DNA of 64,000 bases from Stachybotrys elegans. Lineage: Eukaryota > Ascomycota > Sordariomycetes > Hypocreales > Stachybotryaceae. Below are positions 56,129 through 64,000 of the stretch, in pieces (the first letter of the stretch is position 1; each line of letters opens with the position of its first letter). Both the position numbers and the translations under genes were made by a program. The notes under the pieces are model-generated. The model was not told the DNA's origin and did not search any database. It saw nothing but the letters and a program-made list of their open reading frames with translations. The DNA lies in assembly GCA_020746835.1 (NCBI GenBank), contig JAGPNK010000010.1, positions 1,364,001 to 1,428,000 of the forward strand, written 5' to 3'.

Positions 56129-59100
56129 TTATGCTACTATCCTGGTCTCACTGTGCGTTGGCAGCGCCTCGCTCTCCAGCACAAGAGGACCACCTCCTGG
56201 TCCACTGGCATCCAGACTCACAGTGACCGACTTCTTGCCACCCAGGACGCGTACCGACTCGCCCAAGTTCCTCCAGTCGACCTCGCACGACTGCGAGGGC
56301 AGCGCCGCGGCGGCTTCATCGGTCGCGACCTCGCGTATCTCAATACCCGGATATGGTAGGTAGCCTTCGCGGAGGGGGATGAGCATGAGGGGGATCTCGG
56401 CCTCGGTCTCCGGGGTCGAGGCCATGCCCTCGGCTCCACTGGCCGCAGGGATGACGAAGTGCCCGCGGCGTCGGCCGCCCAGGAGCCAGGTGTCCGCGGG
56501 AGCGGCAACTTCGTAGCTGAACTCCTGGTCGTCGCGGGTGGCGAGGTCGGTGTCCCAGATGCGAGTCCATTTCAGGTGGAGGGTGGCGGGGATGAGCTGG
56601 TTGAGGGTGGTGGTAGGCGTGGCGTCTGTGGCTGCGGCATGGTGTTCGGGGAGGTGCAGGCGGAGGTCGGCGGTGTGGACGATGGGGAGGGAGGGGATCT
56701 CGACGGGGATGAGGATGGACCAGGGCTCAGGGACGGGGGAGGTTGGGAGGGGGACGCGCGGGTGGGATTTCTGCCAGGCGATGAGGAAAGAGGCAAGGCG
56801 GGCGGCGGCGGTATCGGAAGTGCCTGGGACGATGCCGAGATCTTGGAAGCGCTGCTCCCAGGGGACGTCGGCGAGGAAGGAGGTGTCGATCTCGCCGAGG
56901 AGGGCTGAGCGCTCGAGGTCCTGAGGGTGCATGGCGCGGGGGACCTCCCTCATGAAGTGGGCGACGAGGACGCGAGCGTACTGCTCCAGGCCTTCATCCT
57001 CGAGGCCGCGGGTCAGCGAGGCGCGCAGGGCGTCGGTGATTTCGGTATGGAGGAGGCTGTAGTGCAGCTTAAGGTACATGGTCTTGCCGGGCCGGTTAGA
57101 GGGCCCCAAGGCCTTGGCGCCGGGGCGCCGGCGGATGCGGTACATGAGGGTGGCGGGCTGCTTGGGGAAGACGGTGACGATGCGCTGGGGCGGGACACCA
57201 AAGGCGGACTCGAAGAGATCCGAGGCGAGGAGCTCGCTGCGGTAGAGTCGCAGGGGGCTGGGCGTGGCGGCGGAGACGGTGAAGCGCGAGTAAATGGCCT
57301 CGTGCTTGAAGACGTCCTGGACGTTGACGCCGAGGACGAGGGAGATGGGGACGGAGAGCGACTTGGCGAGGTAGAAGGGGGTCTCGTCGGAGTCGGAGTC
57401 GAGGTGGTATGTGACCTCTACGCGGGCCAGCACGTCCACGAAGTCCTGCTCGATCGAGTAAGGAAAACGCAGCGTGACAGAGGCGTCGCGCCCAATAGCG
57501 CCAAGGGCGAAGATGCCAGCCTCGGGAGGGCGGGTGAACTCTGCGGCGCCCGCGTTGACAATCTCCGTGGCGGTGGTGAGGAGGCGCAGACCTCCCGTAG
57601 CGGGCTTGACGCGGACCTCGCAGCTACGGAGGGTGTTCCAGCCCGTTGAGAGGGTCAGGTCGAACGAGTTGTTGCGGTCGAGGGCCGTGTGCTTAGTGGC
57701 CGTGAGCTGGGCGTCGAGGCCGCCGGCGCGCTGGTACAACGTCACGTCGGGCCGGCGGAAGATGTCAGTGGTGCGCGGCGGGGGCTGTAGCGCGCTACGG
57801 TCAAAGTAGAGGAGGAGCTTGCTTGAACCGAGGCTCAAGTGCGTTACGACGTATTTGCTGGGGACTATGGACTATGGGGAGTTAGTTGAGATCAAAGGGT
57901 GTAGAGGGAGGTTGGCTTACATTGCAGTCGACTTGGACGGTGTTGTTGCCAGGGACGATACGGATGTTGGCCTTCTTCTCAAAGACTATCTCCTTGCATG
58001 GTCCGCCATCGACAGTCGTGAGCTTGAGGAGCACGCGATCAACTGCCATCTCCTCAGGCAGCAAGCTCCATAGCTTAAAGGAGAGGGTGCAGCTGTCGCG
58101 GCCGTCGTGGTACACAGGCGCACCCGTCAGTTCGATGCGTGTGAAGAAGTTGGCGAGCGGCACCTTGGCCTCGGAAGAGAGGGACTGGGCGTAGCTGAGG
58201 AGCTGTTCGACGACGCCCTCGATGGGGGACAGGTCCGGGGCTGTGACGCTCTTCCCCTTGAGCCGCATGGCGGATCTCTGGCGGAGCTGCTCGTCTTCTG
58301 CGGCGCATGCTTTGGTGAGGAGCTTCAGTGCCACGCGCACATAGCCGTCCTTGGACTGGAGCTCCTTCAAACACTTGGAGTACATGATGAGCATGGACAG
58401 CTCAAGCATGCTCCAACCGCTGTCGCCGTAAAAGGGGGTTGTGCAGTTGAAATAGTCGGCCGCTTTCTTGTAGTCCTTGAGATGAAGGCGAAGCACAGCC
58501 AAGTCGGCTATGTTGGCCTGAACAGCGTGGTCCTGGTTTGCAACTGTGTAGTGTCGCTGCGATTTGTCCGTGAGCACCTGGTACATGCGATAAAAGTCCT
58601 CGGTGCTCTCCATCGCTGTGCGAAGCACCTGGCTGTGCACACCAGCCGTCGAAGGCTGTGCAATCTCGGGAGCCTCTGGTTCCTCGGGGGCATCGTCGTC
58701 CAGACTAATCTCCTGCATCGTGGCAATGCCGCCATCTCCCATCATAGGGGCATCCTCCCAGCCGTCGCTCCAGCCGCGCTTCTTTCCCATACCGTCCAGA
58801 ATGCTTCTCGACAGCTCGTAAAGCTCGGCACGCTTAGCCGCAAGTTCTTCGAGGCCCGTCTTGAGCACACTGGCGTGGTGGGCTTCCACTTCTGGAGAGC
58901 TGAGAGTCTGCCCCGGCCCAGGAAAGATGCCTGGACTTGGCGGCGGGTCGCGCGAGCTCGAGTTGCGTTGCCCAGTTGCAGAGCGAGCCGGGTGCATCAT
59001 TGTTTTCGGCTCGGGGATGGACATCTTGGCGTCCTGGTGTTCTCCCGAGCCGAGTAACGAGGGAGGCAGGGGCAGAGAGCTGGTGGCAGTCTGCGCGAGA

Positions 59101-60835
59101 ATCTGATGCGCGACGGAGAAGGCAAATGAAGCAACAATGTTATCAACAGTCTCAGTTAGAAGAGGGTCGAGGACCCCCTCTTGGGAGACATATTCAGGCA
59201 TGGCTGCGACAATATCAGATCTCATAACCTGTGATGCTGCCGGGATGAATTCCAGCGCCCGTCGGCAAATCTCTGCAAGCACGGACAGGTTCTCCGCCGC
59301 ATCTTTCTGCTTTGCTGCCGGTGTCAAGAGACTTCCATCGTGCAGCAATGAGTCCCGCTCGTCCCTGAGCTTGGCCAGCAACTCGTCACGCGAGGTCAAT
59401 GCATTGGCCAGTCGTAGGAGGAGCGCAATCTGTCGTGAGAAGATGTAGCACCGGAAGTCAAAGACGGAGACATTGTTGGCGAGGATCATGTCACGGTAAG
59501 GTTTCTTGACAGGACTGATGATGATGTCGTCTGTATCGTCGCGCACCACCTCCCTTGACTGAAGGTCGACGGCCTCTTCATCCTCACCATCCTCGCCTGC
59601 CATCTCTGCCAATGCCTTCTCGGCTGCCTTCTTCAGATCGGCACTGTGGTTGAGTAAAGCGCCGGCTTGAGTGGTTGGAGAGCCTGGCTGAGCTTGCTCT
59701 TGGATGACGGCGTCGAGGCCGACACTCAGCTCGTCGTACCCCACAAGGGCGTCTTCGACCAAGCCGACATTCTCGAATCCTCTGGCGAGACCCTCCTTGA
59801 GCATGAAGAAGGTGCAGAAATTCCAGCCCGGTAGCAGCCGCTGGGAATCCTTCTCCTTGATGTCTTCCTCGTATTGGCTCACTCTCAGGTCGAAGGAGCT
59901 GAGAATTAGACTCTTGAATTTGCCCATGAGCTCATTCCATGCGTTCAAAGCATCCTGGTCCGTCTCGGAGTATCCTGACGGCACCGCAGGGACGACACGC
60001 GGCAGCTGGTCGTACGGAACGTCGTTGATGCCAATGCGGATCTGTGCAATATGATCGACACCGCCCTTGGTCGAGCCATTGAAATCCGACCGCAGCTTCT
60101 CCATCAAAGGCGTCGAGCCTGTCCTCCATCGAGAGGTGGTGGTGGTCACTGGCTTATCCGATGACTCTGACTTGCCGCTGCTCCTGGGCTGAGTAGCTGC
60201 AACCGTATTGGGGAGGACAACGTGGACGATGAGAAACTCGAAGGCATCATGGTTCTCCTGCGTGCTGTTCTTCTTGCTCCCGACAGCCGGGGCGGTATTC
60301 GTCTTGACCCATTCGCGTATCTCGGCCCTCACGGAGTTCTTGTATGAGTCGTTGTCGTCGCACCGCACGAAGAGCACCTTGAGGTAAGGGGTGCTGCGCA
60401 GCCCGGGGATCTGATGGCGCCTGTTGCCCACGGCGCGCGACGGCAGCGACTGCGCGTCCACGGCTTCGGTAGATCCCGCACGCCCGCTAATGTTCTGCGT
60501 CTGGAAGCCATCGTCGGTGGCGGTGCTGCTCGATTGCCGGACAGAAGGGACAACGGGTGATGCGTCGTCACCGCCTTGGACGAGCTCAACATGTAGCGTA
60601 TCGATGGAGCGAAGGGGCCCGGCGTGCGACTGCCAGTGAAGATTGCGCAGGGGGAATCGGGGGTTGAGCCCGGGGGCTAGTAGTTTGTACACATCGTGGG
60701 GATCGAAGTACTCGACTGCCATGGACAAGTGTCAGCGCCGTCAGCCAACCGAAGCTGCCAGGAGGTACACGCTCGTTGCGCGAATGCATTGCCCTACTCA
60801 CCAGTCACCTTTGACGTCGAAGATTGCTGTTCCAT
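56129..60835 (-). CDS. TRS130: TRAPP II complex subunit Trs130 / TRAPPC10
   Basis: Subunit of the TRAPP II tethering complex, which activates Rab GTPases (Ypt31/32-type) at the late Golgi. Three exons on the minus strand: 60835-60802, 60715-57921 and 57871-56129 (introns 86 and 49 bp), 1523 aa. The first exon holds only 11 codons and splices into VEYFDPHDVYKLLAPGL, the conserved opening of the family; without it the protein would begin at an inferior ATG at 60722. Further family-like stretches are LRNLHWQSHAGPLRSIDTLHV, the mid-region helices with long Asp/Glu-rich linkers, and YFNCTTPFYGDSGWSML. The C-terminal beta-rich part includes HLSLGSSKLLLYFDRSAL. Head-to-head with MRI1. Confidence 0.88.
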
Positions 60836-61291
60836 CGCAGTCACACCGTCTCTGCCGTACGCATCGCGGGACGGGAGACTATGAGCCAGGGGGCGTGTGT
60901 ATGACGGGGACGTGTTGCGTTGGAGGGTTCACCGTTACCGCATCCCGACGCCGAGCTTGGTGTTGCGACCTGGACGGCACAGGTGGGTGGGTTGGCGCCA
61001 ACTGAGCCGTGGCTGCCAGGGGACGGCCCCTGTAGCATGGCCTAGAAGCCGGAGCTGGCATTTCTCCGGCGTAGGGCGGTCAAAGCATGGCGCGGCGTTG
61101 ATTGACGCCATTTGCCCCAATATGGCGGGGCAGCTGGCAGAATTATTTGGAGGAGGGGCAAATAGATGGTGAGGCTTCAATACCAGCAGTTCGTTTTGCA
61201 AACACCTATTATCGCTCATTCTATCGACTCGTTCGTCATTCGCTCTTAGATCCTCGGGTCCCCTCCAGAAACTGATTCGTATCAGTACACA
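60836..61291. other. Divergent promoter of TRS130 and MRI1
   Basis: About 455 bp, GC-rich in the middle, serving two housekeeping genes read in opposite directions. The antisense and upstream frames here look fortuitous. Confidence 0.55.
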
Positions 61292-62458
61292 ATGTCTACC
61301 CTCCAGGCTGTCAAGTACACGAGGGGCAAGCTCGAGGTCCTCGACCAGCTTCGCCTCCCTCACGAATTCCACTACGATCAAGTCTCGACGCGATCCGAGG
61401 CCTTTGACAGCATTGCATCTATGCGCGTCCGCGGCGCCCCTGCCATCGCCATTGTCGCCAGTCTCGGTCTCGCCGTGGAGCTTCACAACGGCCCTGTGCC
61501 CACCACCTCTGCAGCCGACACCATTGCGCACATCGACGAGGCCCTCGACTATCTGAAGCAGAGCCGCCCTACTGCCGTGGACCTGACAAATGCCATCAAC
61601 CAGCTCAAGGCCAAGATACGCTCCCAAGGAGACGGTGCTGATCGAGAGGCCATTATCACGGCCTTCATCGACGAGGCCGAGAAGATTCTCGAGAAGGACC
61701 TACAGACCAACCTCTCCATTGGCGACTACGGCGCTGAGTGGCTGCGCGCCAATTCCGGCGCTGCCAATGACAGCCAGGTCTCCGTCCTGACACACTGCAA
61801 CACAGGATCGCTGGCCACCTCGGGCCACGGCACCGCGCTCGGCATCATCCGCACCCTGCAGGCCAAGGGCCTCTTGCAGCACGCCTTCTGCACCGAGACA
61901 CGCCCCTACAACCAGGGAAGCCGCCTCACAGCCTTTGAGCTTGTCTACGAGGGCATTCCCAGCACGCTCATCACCGACTCCATGGCAGCATCCCTATTCC
62001 GCAACAAGAAGGCTGAAAAGAACATCGTCGCCGTCATCGTGGGTGCAGACCGCGTCGTGCGCAACGGCGACACGGCCAACAAGATCGGCACCTACCAGCT
62101 CGCCGTCCTGGCCAAGTACCACGGCATCAAGTTCATCGTCGCGGCGCCAACGACGAGCATCGATCTCGAGACGGAAACGGGCGAGGGCATCAAGATTGAG
62201 GAGCGTAAGCGCGAGGAGCTGACGCAGATCACTGGTGCTGTCATCAAGCCCGACGGTTCCGTCGACGAGACCACCAAGGTGCGTGTCGCCACGGCGGACC
62301 AGCACATCGCCGTCTGGAACCCGGCGTTTGACGTGACGCCCGCCGAGCTTATTGACGCCGTGGTGACGGAGAAGGGCGTTGCGGAGAAGGGGGCCGACGG
62401 CAAGTTTGACTTTAGCGGCATGATGCCGGAGCGCTGGGCGCAGGTTGTCGGTGCGTAA
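61292..62458 (+). CDS. MRI1: Methylthioribose-1-phosphate isomerase
   Basis: Methionine salvage enzyme that converts 5-methylthioribose 1-phosphate to 5-methylthioribulose 1-phosphate, related to eIF2B subunits. 388 aa, single exon, full length. SMRVRGAPAIAIVASLGLA is the N-terminal signature. THCNTGSLAT contains the catalytic Cys169 and VGADRVVRNGDTANKIGTY the catalytic Asp253, matching the Cys/Asp pair known for the family. The last ~45 residues (TPAELIDAVVTEKGV) complete the Rossmann-like half. Cytosolic. Confidence 0.95.
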   Translation: MSTLQAVKYTRGKLEVLDQLRLPHEFHYDQVSTRSEAFDSIASMRVRGAPAIAIVASLGLAVELHNGPVPTTSAADTIAHIDEALDYLKQSRPTAVDLTNAINQLKAKIRSQGDGADREAIITAFIDEAEKILEKDLQTNLSIGDYGAEWLRANSGAANDSQVSVLTHCNTGSLATSGHGTALGIIRTLQAKGLLQHAFCTETRPYNQGSRLTAFELVYEGIPSTLITDSMAASLFRNKKAEKNIVAVIVGADRVVRNGDTANKIGTYQLAVLAKYHGIKFIVAAPTTSIDLETETGEGIKIEERKREELTQITGAVIKPDGSVDETTKVRVATADQHIAVWNPAFDVTPAELIDAVVTEKGVAEKGADGKFDFSGMMPERWAQVVGA

Positions 62459-62657
62459 GCTATAGAGGTGAGTGTAGATCTCAACGTCTGGAAGAGGAAC
62501 AAAGAAAAGAAAAAGTGTTTTATATATAGCGAAGCGGGCACGGAAATCATGGAAAGCGATGGAACGGGTATCATGTATTCAAAACCGCTGGAGTAATTAG
62601 ACCAGGGACGCTCTTCTCAACCAAGGGGTCCGATTTTGAATGCCATTCAGCAGCCAT

Positions 62658-63933
62658 CTACGCCTTGAGCGCGTGGAGGATCAGTTTCTGGAAGCCTTCC
62701 ACCGCCGTCTCGAGGTCGCCGACTGTGAGGTTCTCGTTGGGGCCGTGTGCCACCAGGATGCTGCCAGGGCCGTACAGGTAGCGCGTGTGGTCGCCTGCCA
62801 GGTTCGGGATGTCGGTGCCGTAGTTCATGACTGCCGTCTCAAAGCCTGCACTGATTAGCACACATCACTGATCACGACACCACGGGGTGGAGCTCACCAT
62901 CGACATCACAGTCACAATCAACCGCACCGTAGGAGTGCGAGGAGATCAACTCAAACGCGTCCTCGTCTATCTCGTTGAGAATCTTCTGCACCCTCTCCCT
63001 GACAATCTCTCCACCCCCCTTCTCGGGGCCAATGGCAACCCGGATTGCGATCCCAGCACGCGCATGCTCGGGGACAACGTTGGCGGCGACACCACCCTCG
63101 AAACGGCCCAGGTTGAAGGTCGTGTTGCCGTAGAGATCGCTGCTGCCGAGGTCCGTGGCAAATATCTTGGCCATGGCATGCACCATGAGTTCGTTGGCCG
63201 ACTTGCCCAGCCAGGGGTAGCCGCTGTGCGAAGCAATGCCCTGAGCAACAATCTCACCGAAGAGACCGCCCTTGTGGCCACAGGCCAGCTTATTCTCGGT
63301 AGGCTCGCCAAAGATGACGGCATCAAAGGCCGGCTGCTCCGTCATGTTCTTGAGGGAGTCGCTGAAGTAGCGCATGCCGTCACCCGAGACCTCCTCGCCC
63401 ACGACGAACAGCAGCATGACGTCGGAGCCGTCAACCCTGTCGTGGCTGAGCAGGTCCTCGAGGGCAATGATGATGGCAGCCACGCTGCCCTTGGCGTCGA
63501 CGGATCCGCGTCCGCTGATCCTGGTATCCTTGGTGACGGGCCCATCCTCAATACCATAGTCAATGTGCGGAGGGACGACGTCGATGTGGCTCGTGACGAG
63601 GACCTTGGGGGTGGGGTTGCTGTCGCCGCGCCAGGCGACGACGTTGAAGCGCTCCTTGTCGCCCTGCGTGTTGTTGCGCTTGGGCACAAACTGGATGTCG
63701 GCGATGTAGCCCCTGTCGGTCAGGTACTCGACGACAAAGTTGCCCACGGCATTCTCGTTGCCGCTGACGGAGGGGATGGTGACGAGCGACTTGTGCAGGC
63801 TGAGCAGCTCGGAGCGGTACGAGGGCGCATCGTCGGGCACGAGGGCATGATGGCTGCCTGCCAGAGGCAGCTGCTCCGCTAGGCAGGCCCGCAGGCAGGT
63901 CGAGGCTACAATTGAGGCGATGACGGAACGCAT
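62658..63933 (-). CDS. Secreted M20-family metallopeptidase
   Basis: Two exons on the minus strand, 63933-62898 and 62845-62658 (52-bp intron), 407 aa. The first ~19 residues look like a signal peptide. Zinc-binding and catalytic positions are present in order: TSHIDVVPP (His and catalytic Asp), GRGSVDAKG (bridging Asp), [10 protein letters not shown] (general-base Glu and ligand Glu), FGEPTENKL, and LVAHGPNE (last His). A dimerisation-domain-like region lies between. The M20 family includes ArgE/DapE deacylases and Gly-Xaa carboxypeptidases; the exact substrate is not decided by these motifs. The signal suggests secretion or the vacuole. Confidence 0.88.
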
Positions 63934-64000
63934 TGGGGCGGTGGTTGGTCAATGGTGGCAGTGTTTTGGCAGCCCATGTCAAGGTCCATCATGAGCTTCA

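Noticed and set aside
58107..59057. 316-codon plus frame inside TRS130
   Set aside because: Antisense shadow of a conserved gene.
62887..63882. 331-codon plus frame inside the M20 peptidase gene
   Set aside because: Antisense shadow; the minus frame carries all M20 catalytic motifs.
1..64000. CRISPR arrays, insertion sequences, rRNA, and transposon ends
   Set aside because: None seen on either strand; the gene structure is eukaryotic and fungal.

Overview
The window looks like nuclear DNA from a filamentous ascomycete, probably a sordariomycete. Nearly every gene is broken by short introns of about 45-125 bp with GT...AG ends, often with a CTAAC-like branch point. The gene families present (Zn2Cys6 regulators, NACHT-ankyrin NLRs, a secreted GH7 cellulase, an ILM1-like protein, a complex I NDUFB8 subunit) are fungal. 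All names rest on reading the translated sequence by eye; no database search was run.

Left part, about 1-35 kb, is accessory in character. It begins with a Zn2Cys6 regulator cut by the window edge, a damaged-looking chitinase-related gene and a hypothetical protein. A loose set of secondary-metabolism tailoring genes follows: old yellow enzyme, EthD-domain protein, O-methyltransferase and cytochrome P450, with an acidic single-pass membrane protein between the last two. No polyketide, peptide or terpene synthase is visible. From 15.4 to 32.8 kb two large NACHT-ankyrin NLR genes bracket a secreted amidase, a gasdermin-like (RCD-1/HET-Q1-like) gene, a second Zn2Cys6 regulator and a short-chain dehydrogenase. 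A GH7 cellobiohydrolase with an apparent one-base frameshift and a GC-AG intron closes this part.

A 1.9-kb gene-free interval (34.8-36.75 kb) separates this from the right part, which is conserved housekeeping: geranylgeranyltransferase-I beta, ILM1-like protein, Kin4-like kinase, SWR1 ATPase, NDUFB8, TRS130/TRAPPC10 and MRI1. A serine-rich conserved hypothetical gene, a secreted M20 peptidase and two small unidentified ORFs lie among them.

The most interesting content is the NLR / gasdermin-like / NLR neighbourhood, a plausible fungal immunity or allorecognition cell-death module, followed by the synthase-less tailoring set and the lesions in the cellulase and chitinase-like genes.
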